A stretch of DNA of 64,000 nt from Pseudomonas monteilii NBRC 103158 = DSM 14164 (GTDB taxonomy: Bacteria; Pseudomonadota; Gammaproteobacteria; Pseudomonadales; Pseudomonadaceae), in assembly GCF_000730605.1 (NCBI RefSeq), contig NZ_BBIS01000012.1, positions 186,001 to 250,000 of the forward strand. The letters are read 5' to 3'. Each line of letters begins with the position of its first letter. The stretch's first letter is position 1. Shown one piece after another: positions 18,384 through 27,484 of this stretch. The translations under genes and the position numbers were made by a program. Below the pieces are notes generated by a model. The model searched no databases. It had not been told where the DNA came from and saw only the letters and a program-made list of their open reading frames with translations.

Positions 18384-18857
18384 TCAACGGTCGCCAAAAC
18401 GGCGGATCGTCAACGGGTCGCCAGCACTGAGCAGCACCTTGGCCAGCAGGCCTTCCAGGGCCTTGAGCTCGTCAGGTGCCAGCACGCCGCACAACTCGTT
18501 CATGGCGGCGGCGCCAATTTCCGGCAGGCGGTCGGCCAGGCGCTGGCCGTCGGCGGTGAGCGCCAGGCGCACCTGGCGGCGGTCGTCGGCGCAGCGGTTG
18601 CGCACGATCAGGTCCTTCTGTTCGAGGCGGTCGAGCATGCGGGTCATCGAACCGCTGTCCAGGCCCAGGTAGCGGCACAGCTCGGCCGGGGTGTCTACCT
18701 GGTACTGAGTGACGATGATCAGCACCTTGAACTGCGCGGCGGTGACGCCCTCTGATTCAAGGTGCCAGTCGAGAATGCGGTCCTTCAGGATCGCTGCGCG
18801 GCCGAGCAACATGCCGATGGCGCAGGTCTGGAAGTTTTCGGGGGAAAAATGGGCCAT
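18384..18857 (-). CDS. MarR-family repressor of the emrAB operon
   Basis: A 157-residue MarR winged-helix protein. The DNA-binding region reads VDTPAELCRYLGLDSGSMTR then MLDRLEQKDLIVRNRCADDR (about residues 55-95), including the usual D-R wing residues. It is the first gene of an operon with emrA and emrB, the standard layout for ligand-relieved repressors such as EmrR. A perfect palindrome in its promoter is the likely operator. Confidence 0.9.
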   Translation of the reverse strand: MAHFSPENFQTCAIGMLLGRAAILKDRILDWHLESEGVTAAQFKVLIIVTQYQVDTPAELCRYLGLDSGSMTRMLDRLEQKDLIVRNRCADDRRQVRLALTADGQRLADRLPEIGAAAMNELCGVLAPDELKALEGLLAKVLLSAGDPLTIRRFGDR

Positions 18858-18885
18858 CGGGGATTGCTCGGGTAATTGTGTGAAA

Positions 18886-18913
18886 ATATTACTGCCTAGG
18901 CAGTGAATGTCAA
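18886..18913 (-). promoter_or_regulatory. marR-emrAB promoter with embedded palindromic operator
   Basis: Read on the minus strand, a perfect -35 (TTGACA, 18913-18908) and a good -10 (TAATAT, 18891-18886) are separated by 16 bases. The spacer contains the 14-base perfect palindrome ACTGCCTAGGCAGT (18891-18904). A MarR dimer bound there would block RNA polymerase directly. Confidence 0.8.
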
Positions 18914-18993
18914 AGCCTTGATTAGGTAGCTATGCAAAATTTCATATTTCTGGCTGAAATGCCGCTTCTGTTAGGGGTGGGGCGCCAAGGCGG

Positions 18994-19623
18994 CTAGCGC
19001 GCTCGCAAGCCCAATGCCTCCACAGCCCCACAGGCAATCGCCATGCCCACCAGTTCTGCCAGGCTGCCCGCCTGCAAACGCTTCATCACCCGCCCCCGGT
19101 ACAGGTCCACGGTCTTTACGCTGATGCCCAGTTGCTCGGCAATCTCTCGGTTGTTCAACCCCTGGGCCAGCGGCACGAACACATCACGCTCACGCGGCGT
19201 CAGGCCGTCGATACGCGCCTGCACCTGGGCCAATGCCTGATCGCCCTGCCGCGCACGCGTGGCATGCTCCAGCGCGGCCTGCACGCTGTCGAGCAGCAAC
19301 TGGTCGTTGTAAGGCTTTTCGATGAAGTCGCAGGCGCCAGCCTTGAACGCGCGCACCACGATCGGTACATCGGCATGGCCACTGACGAAGATCACCGGCA
19401 GCGCCAGGCCGCGCTCGCGCATCGCCTGCTGTACCGCAAGCCCGCCCAGCCCCGGCATGCGCACATCCAGCAGCACACAGGCAGGCCTATCGTCGACGCA
19501 GGCATCGAGAAATGCCTGCCCACTGGCAAACGGCAACGCCTGCAAACCCACCGACTCCAGCAGCCACACCGTCGAGTCGCGCATCCCTTGGTCGTCATCG
19601 ACCACATACACCTTCGCTTGCAC
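18994..19623 (-). CDS. FixJ/NarL-type response regulator
   Basis: A 209-residue regulator. The receiver domain (residues 3-115) has the acidic pocket VVDDDQGMRD, the phospho-acceptor Asp in VLLDVRMPGLGG, and the switch Lys in IEKPYND. The LuxR-type HTH follows: LTPRERDVFVPLAQGLNNRE then IAEQLGISVKTVDLYRGRVM. I chose the GTG at 19623 because a purine-rich ribosome site (GGGGGAG) precedes it and it lies 13 bases after the kinase stop. It forms a FixL/FixJ-like pair with that kinase, and the divergent acyl-CoA genes are its likely target. Confidence 0.88.
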   Translation of the reverse strand: MQAKVYVVDDDQGMRDSTVWLLESVGLQALPFASGQAFLDACVDDRPACVLLDVRMPGLGGLAVQQAMRERGLALPVIFVSGHADVPIVVRAFKAGACDFIEKPYNDQLLLDSVQAALEHATRARQGDQALAQVQARIDGLTPRERDVFVPLAQGLNNREIAEQLGISVKTVDLYRGRVMKRLQAGSLAELVGMAIACGAVEALGLRAR

Positions 19624-19636
19624 CCTCAACTCCCCC

Positions 19637-21043
19637 TTATCCCCTGCTGACCGCCAGGCGGCAGCACAATACCAGACCGCCGTTGTCACCCGCCCGCGCC
19701 CACAGGCTGCCGCCAAAGCCTTCGATCAGGCTGCGGCTCATGCTCAAACCCAGGCCCAGGCCGTCGGCCTTGCTGGTGGTGAACGGCGTGAAGATTTCGT
19801 CCAGGCGCTCGGGGTCCACACCCGGGCCCTGGTCAGCCACCTCCACCAGCACGCCGTCGCCATCACGCACAGCGCCGAGCAGGATACGTGACGGCCGCTC
19901 GCCCTGCTGCTCGCGGTTGGCATCGATGGCATTGCGCAACAGGTTGAGCAGGACCTGTTCCAGCAACACCCGGTCGGCGTACACCAAGGGCAGTTGCGTA
20001 CTCATGCGCAGCTCCACCGTCACGTGGTCGCGCGCGGCCTCCCAAGCGCACAAGCGCATGGCCTCCTCGGCGACCTCGGTCACGTCCAGCGCCTGCAGGT
20101 TTCGTGGCCCCTTGCGCAGGAAAGCGCGCAAGCGGCGGATCACTTCAGCGGCGTGGGTGGCCTGTTCGCTGATGCGTTGCAACCCCTGCCCTACACGCTC
20201 ACGGGCCTGCGGGTCGCGCTCGATGCTCGACAGGTAGCGCAAGCTGGCGTTGGCGTAATTGACCACCGCAGCCAACGGCTGGTTGATCTCGTGGGCAATG
20301 CCCGAGGCCAGTTCGCCGAGGGTGGCCAGCCGGGCACTGTGCGCCAGGCTTTCCTGGGCTTCGATGCGCAAGGTGATGTCGCGGGACACGCTGACCACCT
20401 CCACCACCGTGCCGGTGTAGGTTTCGCGGATGGCCCGGCTGGCGATTTCGAACCAACGGTAACCGCCCGCAGCCTGGCGTACCCGGCAGGTCATGGTGTG
20501 GTAGCCATCCTGGTCCAGCGCCGCTGCCGCCTGGCGCAGCACCTGGCGCCGCTCGCGCGGGTGCAGCAAGCTGTGCACGGGCATGCCGCGCAGTTGCTCG
20601 GGCCACAACCCGAGCAGGCGGAATGCGGCCGGAGAAGCATCGAGAAAGCGGCCATCGGGGCTGTGCCGGGAGATCAGGTCGGTGGTGTTCTCGATGATCA
20701 GCCGATACAAGCGCCGTGCGCGGCTGGCCTCTCGCGCCCCCTGGCGCTCTTCGCTGGCGTCACGGCAGCGCCCTAGCACCTGCTGCCCCTGGTCATCAGG
20801 AATGAACGTCCACAGCACGATGCGCTCACCCACCTGCACCTCGACATCGGCAATCGCCCGATGCTGGCGCAGGCAGGCACGTACCAGCGCGGCGCAGTTG
20901 GCCGGCAGCCAGCTGGCCAACCCCGGGCCTTCATCTACCCAGGCTTGCAGCGCGGGGTTGAGCGCCAGCGGCCTGGCGTCATCGGCCAGCAGCAGGCTGG
21001 GTTGAGGGTCCTTGTCGAGCAAGGGATAAGCGGTCTTGTCCAC
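19637..21043 (-). CDS. PAS-domain sensor histidine kinase (FixL-like)
   Basis: A 468-residue soluble sensor kinase. It has a short N-terminal region, a PAS domain at about 110-230 (LYRLIIENTTDLISRHSPDG), and an H-box LGELASGIAHEINQPLAAVV with phosphorylated His251. The ATP-binding domain includes NLLRNAIDANREQ, a D-x-G-x-G box and GLGLGLSMSRSL. No heme-binding motif can be confirmed by eye, so oxygen sensing should not be assumed. It is co-transcribed with the downstream FixJ-type regulator and divergent from the acyl-CoA synthetase. Confidence 0.88.
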   Translation of the reverse strand: MDKTAYPLLDKDPQPSLLLADDARPLALNPALQAWVDEGPGLASWLPANCAALVRACLRQHRAIADVEVQVGERIVLWTFIPDDQGQQVLGRCRDASEERQGAREASRARRLYRLIIENTTDLISRHSPDGRFLDASPAAFRLLGLWPEQLRGMPVHSLLHPRERRQVLRQAAAALDQDGYHTMTCRVRQAAGGYRWFEIASRAIRETYTGTVVEVVSVSRDITLRIEAQESLAHSARLATLGELASGIAHEINQPLAAVVNYANASLRYLSSIERDPQARERVGQGLQRISEQATHAAEVIRRLRAFLRKGPRNLQALDVTEVAEEAMRLCAWEAARDHVTVELRMSTQLPLVYADRVLLEQVLLNLLRNAIDANREQQGERPSRILLGAVRDGDGVLVEVADQGPGVDPERLDEIFTPFTTSKADGLGLGLSMSRSLIEGFGGSLWARAGDNGGLVLCCRLAVSRG

Positions 21044-21060
21044 GGTAGGCGGCTCGTTGT

Positions 21061-21078
21061 TATAGTAGTTTTACTATA
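21061..21078. promoter_or_regulatory. inverted repeat between the two-component genes and the acyl-CoA operon
   Basis: TATAGTAGTTTTACTATA has perfect 7-base arms around GTTT and lies 17 bases before the kinase start. A related CTATAG motif follows at 21082-21087. The segment is strikingly AT-rich in a GC-rich genome and may hold the -10 of the kinase promoter and/or a binding site for the FixJ-type regulator. Confidence 0.45.
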
Positions 21079-21238
21079 TTGCTATAGTCGATATTCCTAC
21101 TACCATATCGGTTCGCGTAAAACTGCGACAGAGGAAGGCGACCTACCGTACGCCTCCCCGCACCCTGAACAGAGCTAACAATCAGCCACCGGGGGCCAAG
21201 CGCACAGGCTGCGCCTGCCTCCCTTACAGGATTACCGC

Positions 21239-22861
21239 ATGTCGATCTATGCCCAGGGCCTGATGCCCGCTGCCGTCAACCATGTCGCCCTCACCCCGCT
21301 GAGTTTCATCGAACGCACCGCTGCCGTGTACGGCCAGTATCCAGCCGTGATTCACGGCGCCATCCGCCGTAACTGGCAAGACACCTACCAACGCTGCCGC
21401 CGCCTGGCCAGTGCCCTGGCGGGCCGCGGCATCGGCCGTGGCGACACCGTGGCAGTGATGCTGCCCAACACCCCCGCCATGCTCGAAGCCCACTTTGGCG
21501 TGCCCATGACCGGTGCCGTGCTCAATACCCTGAACGTACGCCTGGACGCCGAGGCCATCGCCTTCATGCTGCAGCACGGCGAAGCCAAGGTGCTGATTAC
21601 CGACCGCGAGTTCCATGCGGTGATTGAAGCCGCCCTGGCGCTGCTCGAACATCCGCCATTGGTAGTGGACGTGGATGACCCCGAGTACGGCGAAGGCCGT
21701 GCGGTCAGCGAGCTGGACTACGAGGCCCTGCTCGCCGAGGGCGACCCAGAATATGCCTGGGAGTGGCCGGATGACGAGTGGCAGGCCATTTCGCTCAACT
21801 ACACCTCCGGCACCACCGGCAACCCAAAAGGTGTGGTCTACCACCACCGCGGCGCCTACCTGAACGCCTTGGGTAACCAGATGACCTGGGCCATGGGGCA
21901 TCGCCCGGTGTACCTGTGGACCTTGCCGATGTTCCACTGCAACGGCTGGTGCTACCCCTGGACCATCACCGCCCTGGCCGGTACGCATGTTTTCCTGCGC
22001 CGGGTCGACCCGCAGAAGATCCTTAACCTTATCCGCGAACACCGGGTCAGCCACCTGTGCGGCGCACCGATCGTGCTCAACGCCTTGGTCAACATGCCGG
22101 AAGCCGCCAAGGCCGCCATCGAGCACCCGGTACAGGCCATGGTGGCCGGCGCCGCACCACCGGCCAAGGTGATCGGTGCCGTGGAAGAAATGGGTATCCA
22201 GGTCACCCACACCTACGGCCTGACCGAAGTCTACGGCCCGGTGACCGTGTGTGCCTGGCATGACGCGTGGGACGAACTGACGCTGGAAGAACGCGCGCGC
22301 ATCAAGTCACGCCAAGGTGTGCGTTACCCGACCCTCGACGGCCTGATGGTCGCCGACCCGCAAACCCTCGAGCCGGTGCCGCGCGATGGCAACACGCTGG
22401 GCGAGATTTTCATGCGCGGCAACACGGTGATGAAGGGCTACCTGAAGAACCCCGAGGCCACCGCCGAAGCCTTCCGTGGCGGCTGGTTCCACACCGGCGA
22501 CCTGGCCGTGTGGCATGCGGACGGTTATGTGGAGATCAAGGACCGGCTCAAGGACATCATCATTTCCGGTGGCGAGAACATTTCCACCATCGAGGTCGAG
22601 GACGCCCTGTACAAACACCCGGCGGTGCTCGAGGCCGCCGTGGTGGCGCGCCCGGATGAAAAATGGGGAGAAACCCCATGCGCCTTCGTAGCCCTGAAGC
22701 CTGGCAGGGAAGACACCCGCGAAGCCGACATCACCAGCTGGTGCCGCGAGCACCTGGCCGGGTTCAAGGTGCCCAAGACCGTGGTGTTTGGCGAGCTGCC
22801 CAAAACCTCCACCGGCAAGATCCAGAAGTACGTGCTGCGCGACCGGGCCAAAGCCCTCTGA
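21239..22861 (+). CDS. AMP-forming acyl-CoA synthetase
   Basis: A 540-residue ligase that activates a fatty or short/medium-chain organic acid to its CoA thioester with ATP. The AMP-binding signature is NYTSGTTGNPKGVVYHHRG (about 186-204). HTYGLTEVYGPV is the A5 region, FHTGDLAVWHADGY the A7/A8 region, and the catalytic lysine lies in PKTSTGKIQKYVLR near the end. It resembles the AlkK-like medium-chain branch. An acyl-CoA dehydrogenase follows, so the product is probably oxidized at once. The divergent two-component genes suggest control by an external acid. Confidence 0.9.
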   Translation: MSIYAQGLMPAAVNHVALTPLSFIERTAAVYGQYPAVIHGAIRRNWQDTYQRCRRLASALAGRGIGRGDTVAVMLPNTPAMLEAHFGVPMTGAVLNTLNVRLDAEAIAFMLQHGEAKVLITDREFHAVIEAALALLEHPPLVVDVDDPEYGEGRAVSELDYEALLAEGDPEYAWEWPDDEWQAISLNYTSGTTGNPKGVVYHHRGAYLNALGNQMTWAMGHRPVYLWTLPMFHCNGWCYPWTITALAGTHVFLRRVDPQKILNLIREHRVSHLCGAPIVLNALVNMPEAAKAAIEHPVQAMVAGAAPPAKVIGAVEEMGIQVTHTYGLTEVYGPVTVCAWHDAWDELTLEERARIKSRQGVRYPTLDGLMVADPQTLEPVPRDGNTLGEIFMRGNTVMKGYLKNPEATAEAFRGGWFHTGDLAVWHADGYVEIKDRLKDIIISGGENISTIEVEDALYKHPAVLEAAVVARPDEKWGETPCAFVALKPGREDTREADITSWCREHLAGFKVPKTVVFGELPKTSTGKIQKYVLRDRAKAL

Positions 22862-22868
22862 TCCCGTA

Positions 22869-22904
22869 GCGGCCTCTTCGCGGGCATGCCCGCGAAGAGG
22901 CCGC
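22869..22904. repeat. perfect 36-base palindrome (REP-type)
   Basis: The element consists of two exact 18-base arms with no spacer; the left arm is GCGGCCTCTTCGCGGGCA. It resembles the REP palindromes spread through Pseudomonas genomes. It lies between the acyl-CoA synthetase stop and the acyl-CoA dehydrogenase start (72-base gap), where it could stabilize the upstream mRNA or reduce read-through. Confidence 0.8.
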
Positions 22905-22933
22905 ACCTGATTTCTCCCCTTCAAGAGCCAACG

Positions 22934-24703
22934 ATGACTACCTATTCAGCCCCACTGCGCGACATGCGCTTCGTCCTGCATGACGTATTCAACGCCCCGG
23001 CCCTGTGGGCCCGCCTGCCCGCCCTGGCCGAGCGCATCGACGCCGACACCGCCGACGCCATCCTCGAAGAAGCCGCCAAAGTCACCGGCCAGCTGATCGC
23101 TCCGCTCAGCCGCAACGGCGACGAACAAGGCGTGCACTTCGAAGCAGGCCAGGTCACCACACCAGACGGTTTCCGCAAAGCCTGGCACACCTACCGCGAA
23201 GGCGGCTGGGTCGGCTTGGGCGGCAACCCGGCGTATGGCGGCATGGGCATGCCGAAAATGCTGGGCGTGCTGTTCGAAGAAATGCTCTACGCCGCCGATT
23301 GCAGCTTCAGCCTGTATTCGGCCTTGAGTGCTGGCAGCTGCCTGGCCATCGATGCCCACGCCAGCGAAACGCTCAAGGCCACTTACTTGCCGCCCCTGTA
23401 CGAAGGCCGCTGGGCGGGCACCATGTGCCTCACCGAACCCCATGCCGGCACCGATCTGGGGCTGATCCGCACGCGTGCCGAACCCCAGGCCGATGGCAGC
23501 TATCACATCAGTGGCAGCAAGATTTTCATTACCGGTGGCGAGCAGGACCTGACCGAGAACATCGTCCACCTGGTCCTGGCCAAGCTGCCGGATGCACCTG
23601 CTGGCGCCAAAGGCATCTCGCTGTTTCTGGTGCCCAAGTACCTGGTCGAGGCCGACGGCAGCCTGGGCGCACGCAACGCCGCCCATTGCGGCTCGATCGA
23701 GCACAAGATGGGCATCAAGGCATCGGCCACCTGTGTGATGAACTTCGATGGCGCCATCGGTTACCTGGTGGGCGAGCCGAACAAGGGCCTGGCAGCCATG
23801 TTCACCATGATGAACTACGAGCGCCTGTCCATCGGTATCCAGGGCATCGGCTGCGCCGAAGCCTCTTATCAAAGCGCCGCCCGTTACGCCAACGAGCGCC
23901 TGCAAAGCCGCGCCGCCAGCGGCCCGCAGGCGCAGGACAAGGCGGCCGACCCCATCATCCACCACGGCGATGTTCGGCGCATGCTGCTGACCATGCGCAC
24001 CCTCACCGAAGGTGGCCGGGCGTTTGCCGCCTACGTTGGCCAGCAGCTGGACCTGGCCCGTTACGCTGAAGACACCGGCGAACGCGAACATGCCCAGCGC
24101 CTGGTGGCACTGTTGACGCCAGTGGCCAAGGCGTTCTTCACCGACAACGGCCTGGAAAGCTGCGTGCTTGGCCAGCAGGTGTATGGCGGCCATGGGTATA
24201 TCCGCGAGTGGGGGCAAGAGCAGCGGGTGCGTGACGTGCGCATTGCGCAGATTTATGAAGGTACCAACGGTATTCAGGCTCTGGACCTGCTCGGCCGCAA
24301 GGTACTGGCCGACGGCGGCCACGCGCTGGCCAGCTTTGCCGCCGAAGTGCGGAGTTTCAGCGTGGATGCCCCGTTGCACCGCGAAGCCCTGCAGGCAAGC
24401 CTGGCGCGGTTGGAGGCGACCAGTGCGTGGCTGCGGGCACGTGTCGGCGAGGATGCCAATCTGGTCAGCTCGGTGGCGGTAGAGTACCTGCAGCTGTTCG
24501 GGCTGACGGCATATGCCTACATGTGGGCGCGGATGGCCGCGGCGGCGGTGGCCAAGCAGGACGAGGACGCTGACTTTTACGGTGCCAAGCTGGCGTGTGC
24601 GGCGTTCTTCTTCCAACGTATTTTGCCGCGTGGGTTGGGGCTTGAGGCCAGTATTCGGGCCGGTAGTGACAGCCTTTATGGGCTGGAGGCGGCGCAATTC
24701 TGA
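22934..24703 (+). CDS. acyl-CoA dehydrogenase (long form)
   Basis: A 589-residue FAD enzyme that introduces the alpha,beta double bond in acyl-CoA. It has an N-terminal extension, the acyl-CoA dehydrogenase middle domain (MCLTEPHAGTDLGLIRTRAE, with SKIFITGGEQDLTENI), and the C-terminal helical domain with YGGHGYIREWGQEQRVRDVR and IYEGTNGIQALDLLGRK. A further C-terminal domain characteristic of the approximately 590-residue subfamily follows. The ATG at 22934 is chosen over an upstream in-frame codon inside the REP element. It follows the acyl-CoA synthetase and probably acts on its product. Confidence 0.9.
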   Translation: MTTYSAPLRDMRFVLHDVFNAPALWARLPALAERIDADTADAILEEAAKVTGQLIAPLSRNGDEQGVHFEAGQVTTPDGFRKAWHTYREGGWVGLGGNPAYGGMGMPKMLGVLFEEMLYAADCSFSLYSALSAGSCLAIDAHASETLKATYLPPLYEGRWAGTMCLTEPHAGTDLGLIRTRAEPQADGSYHISGSKIFITGGEQDLTENIVHLVLAKLPDAPAGAKGISLFLVPKYLVEADGSLGARNAAHCGSIEHKMGIKASATCVMNFDGAIGYLVGEPNKGLAAMFTMMNYERLSIGIQGIGCAEASYQSAARYANERLQSRAASGPQAQDKAADPIIHHGDVRRMLLTMRTLTEGGRAFAAYVGQQLDLARYAEDTGEREHAQRLVALLTPVAKAFFTDNGLESCVLGQQVYGGHGYIREWGQEQRVRDVRIAQIYEGTNGIQALDLLGRKVLADGGHALASFAAEVRSFSVDAPLHREALQASLARLEATSAWLRARVGEDANLVSSVAVEYLQLFGLTAYAYMWARMAAAAVAKQDEDADFYGAKLACAAFFFQRILPRGLGLEASIRAGSDSLYGLEAAQF

Positions 24704-24713
24704 TAGGACGTTG

Positions 24714-24733
24714 GGGGCGCTTTGCGCCCCTTG
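24714..24733 (+). terminator. rho-independent-type terminator after the acyl-CoA dehydrogenase
   Basis: GGGGCGC and GCGCCCC form a 7-bp GC stem with a TTT loop, followed by TTGTGT. It lies 10 bases after the stop codon. Confidence 0.65.
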
Positions 24734-24919
24734 TGTCGCGATGGGCTGCGCAGCAGCCCCAAGGATCTCAGCCTGCATTTACTTGCGCGAAGGGTTCTCA
24801 AACGCTGAAAAACCGTTGCAAATCCGACGAAAAAACGGCACAACTGATAGTCATTCGCCATTACATCGGTTCTCGGGAGCCCTCTAGCAAGGGTAGAATG
24901 CGCAAAACCCGGAGCCGCA

Positions 24920-25927
24920 ATGAACCACGACCGCCTCAATCCCAGCCCAGACGATGCCATGACCGACGCCGCCGCGCATTGGTGCATGCGCCTGCACGCC
25001 GAAGACTGCACGGCTGGCGAGCGCGAGGCTTTCGCCCGCTGGCTTGCGGCAGATCCGCGGCATGCCGAGGAATACGAGGCAATGCTGGAAATCTGGCAAA
25101 CCGCCGACCTGTTGCCACGCACCGCCACTGTCGTCGAGTTCAACCCGCCTGCCCGACACCCTGCGCGTCCACGCAGCTGGCGCCCGCTGGCGTCTGCCGC
25201 AGCCATCGCCCTGGCGGTACTGCCGCTGGCCGGTTGGGTGGGCTGGGAACAAGGTTGGCTGCCCAACCACTACCAGCACTTCGAAGCCAGTGACCGCATG
25301 CAGACCGTGGAGCTGAGCGACGGCAGCACGGTGCAGCTCAACCTCAATACCGAGCTCACCTACCTCAACTACAAGGACCAGCGCCAGGTCATGCTCAAGC
25401 GCGGCGAGGCGTTCTTCAAGGTTCAGCACGACAGCAACCACCCGTTCATCGTGCGCGCCGGTCGCGGCCAGACACGGGTCACCGGCACCCAGTTCAACGT
25501 GTGGAAGTACCAGGACCAGGTCAAGGTCACCCTGGTGGAAGGCTCGGTACTGGTGTCCAGCGATGGCAGCACCGGCGGTTATCGCCTTGGGCCAGGCATG
25601 CAGGCCAGCTACCACCAGGGCGATTTCGAGCCCCAACTGGAGCAGAGCGACGACTACGGCAACAGCCTGGCCTGGCGCAGCGGCAAGCTGGTGCTCGACA
25701 ACCTGAGCCTGGAACAGGCGCTGCCGGTGATCAACCGCTACCTCGACGCGCCGCTGCTGCTGGCCGATGCCAGCACCGGTCGCATCCGCATCAGCGGCAT
25801 TTACAACACCCGTGAAGTGGGCCGCCTGGTCAACAACCTGCCCAAGGTGCTGCCGGTCTACCTGACCCGCAGCAAGGACGGCAGCACCGTGCTCAACCGC
25901 ATCTCGCCGCCGCCCGACAAGGGCTGA
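24920..25927 (+). CDS. FecR-family transmembrane regulator without a neighbouring sigma factor
   Basis: A 335-residue FecR-type protein. The cytoplasmic N-terminal domain (AAHWCMRLHAEDCTAGEREA, then FARWLAADPRHAEEYEAM) contacts a sigma factor in the family. One membrane helix is at about 92-112. The periplasmic FecR domain includes VELSDGSTVQLNLNTELTYL and RGEAFFKVQHD, and a C-terminal STN-like part includes LDNLSLEQALPVINRYL. Normally an ECF sigma gene precedes and a TonB transducer follows. Neither is adjacent here: an acyl-CoA dehydrogenase lies upstream and a convergent antiporter downstream. Confidence 0.85.
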   Translation: MNHDRLNPSPDDAMTDAAAHWCMRLHAEDCTAGEREAFARWLAADPRHAEEYEAMLEIWQTADLLPRTATVVEFNPPARHPARPRSWRPLASAAAIALAVLPLAGWVGWEQGWLPNHYQHFEASDRMQTVELSDGSTVQLNLNTELTYLNYKDQRQVMLKRGEAFFKVQHDSNHPFIVRAGRGQTRVTGTQFNVWKYQDQVKVTLVEGSVLVSSDGSTGGYRLGPGMQASYHQGDFEPQLEQSDDYGNSLAWRSGKLVLDNLSLEQALPVINRYLDAPLLLADASTGRIRISGIYNTREVGRLVNNLPKVLPVYLTRSKDGSTVLNRISPPPDKG

Positions 25928-25940
25928 CGCCCTCCCCGCC

Positions 25941-27260
25941 TTACAAGGTCATCGCAGCCAACCAGCCGAACGCCAGCAGCGGCAGGTTGTAGTGGATGAA
26001 GGTCGGCACCACGGTGTCCCAGATATGGTGATGCTGGCCGTCGACGTTCAGGCCCGAGGTTGGGCCCAGGGTCGAGTCCGAAGCCGGCGAGCCCGCATCT
26101 CCCAAGGCACCGGCAGTACCAACGATGCACACCGTGGCTACCGGGTCGAAGCCCAGTTGCACGCACAGCGGCACGAAGATCGCGGCCAGGATCGGCACAG
26201 TGGAGAACGACGAGCCGATACCCATGGTCACCAGCAGGCCCACCAGCAGCATCAGCAAGGCGCCGATGCCCTTGCTGTGGTCGATCCACTGGGCCGAGGT
26301 TTCCACCAGGCTTTTCACCTCACCGGTAGCCTTCATCACATCGGCAAACCCCGAGGCGGCAATCATGATGAAGCCGATCATGGCCATCATCTTCATGCCC
26401 TCGGTGAACAGGTCATCGGTGTCCTTCCATTTGACGATGCCCGACAGCGAGAAAATCAGGAAGCCGACCATGGCCCCGATGATCATCGAGTCCAGCAACA
26501 ACTGGACGATGAACGCTGCGGCAATTGCCAGCCCGGCCACCAGCAGTGTCAGCGGGTTGTACTGCACGCTCACCTGTTCCACCTGCTCGATGCGGGCCAG
26601 GTCGTAGTCACGCTTCTTTCGGTAGCTGATGAAGACGGCCAGCAACAGGCCTGCGAGCATGCCTGCCGCCGGGATGGCCATGGCCTGGGTCACATTGACG
26701 CCACTCACATCGACACCGGCACGGGCAACGTTGGCCAGCAGGATTTCGTTGAGGAAGATGTTGCCAAACCCCACCGGCAGGAACATGTACGGGGTAATCA
26801 GACCGAAGGTGATGACGCAGGCGATCAGCCGACGGTCGATGCGCAAACGGGTCAGCACATACAAAAGCGGCGGCACCAGCAGCGGGATGAAGGCAATGTG
26901 GATGGGCAGGATATTCTGCGACGACACCGCCACCACCAGCATCAGGCCAATCATCAGCCATTTGACCTTGCCGCCATTGGCGTGGCCCTGGCGATCGATC
27001 ATGGCCAGTGCACGGTCAGCCAAGGCATGGGCCAGGCCGGACTTGGCGATGGCCACGGCAAAAGCGCCCAACAGTGCATAGGACAAGGCCACCGTGGCAC
27101 CCCCGCCCAGGCCGCCGTTGAAGGCCTTGAGCGTGCCTTCGACGCCCAGGCCGCCCACCAGCCCACCGACCAGGGCGCCAATGATCAGGGCGATGACCAC
27201 ATGCACGCGGGACAGGCTGAGTATCAGCATGATGCCGACCGCGGCGATCACTGCATTCAT
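25941..27260 (-). CDS. Na+/H+ antiporter-family membrane protein
   Basis: A 439-residue, highly hydrophobic protein with about 11-12 helices. Glycine-rich segments such as [20 protein letters not shown] and [20 protein letters not shown] are typical of the NhaC-like antiporter family, as are [20 protein letters not shown] and [20 protein letters not shown]. It probably exchanges Na+ for H+ or for an organic solute. It is monocistronic and convergent with the FecR-like gene (13 bases between stops). The transported ion cannot be settled by reading. Confidence 0.78.
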   Translation of the reverse strand: MNAVIAAVGIMLILSLSRVHVVIALIIGALVGGLVGGLGVEGTLKAFNGGLGGGATVALSYALLGAFAVAIAKSGLAHALADRALAMIDRQGHANGGKVKWLMIGLMLVVAVSSQNILPIHIAFIPLLVPPLLYVLTRLRIDRRLIACVITFGLITPYMFLPVGFGNIFLNEILLANVARAGVDVSGVNVTQAMAIPAAGMLAGLLLAVFISYRKKRDYDLARIEQVEQVSVQYNPLTLLVAGLAIAAAFIVQLLLDSMIIGAMVGFLIFSLSGIVKWKDTDDLFTEGMKMMAMIGFIMIAASGFADVMKATGEVKSLVETSAQWIDHSKGIGALLMLLVGLLVTMGIGSSFSTVPILAAIFVPLCVQLGFDPVATVCIVGTAGALGDAGSPASDSTLGPTSGLNVDGQHHHIWDTVVPTFIHYNLPLLAFGWLAAMTL

Positions 27261-27484
27261 GGTTGGCTTACCTCATTACGACAGAAAAAAGCGCGAACTC
27301 TGAAGCAGTGGGCGGCAGATGTCAAAAGCGCCATGTTGCGGCGCATTAGCAACTCCTAAAGGATCACGCTCCCACAGGGGGTCGCAAGCGACCTCAACAA
27401 TTAAATTGAACGTTTGAATAAAGAAAAAACGGCGCCCGCCGACACAGTCGCTAGCCACACTCTTATTACAAGGGATTCGACCCC

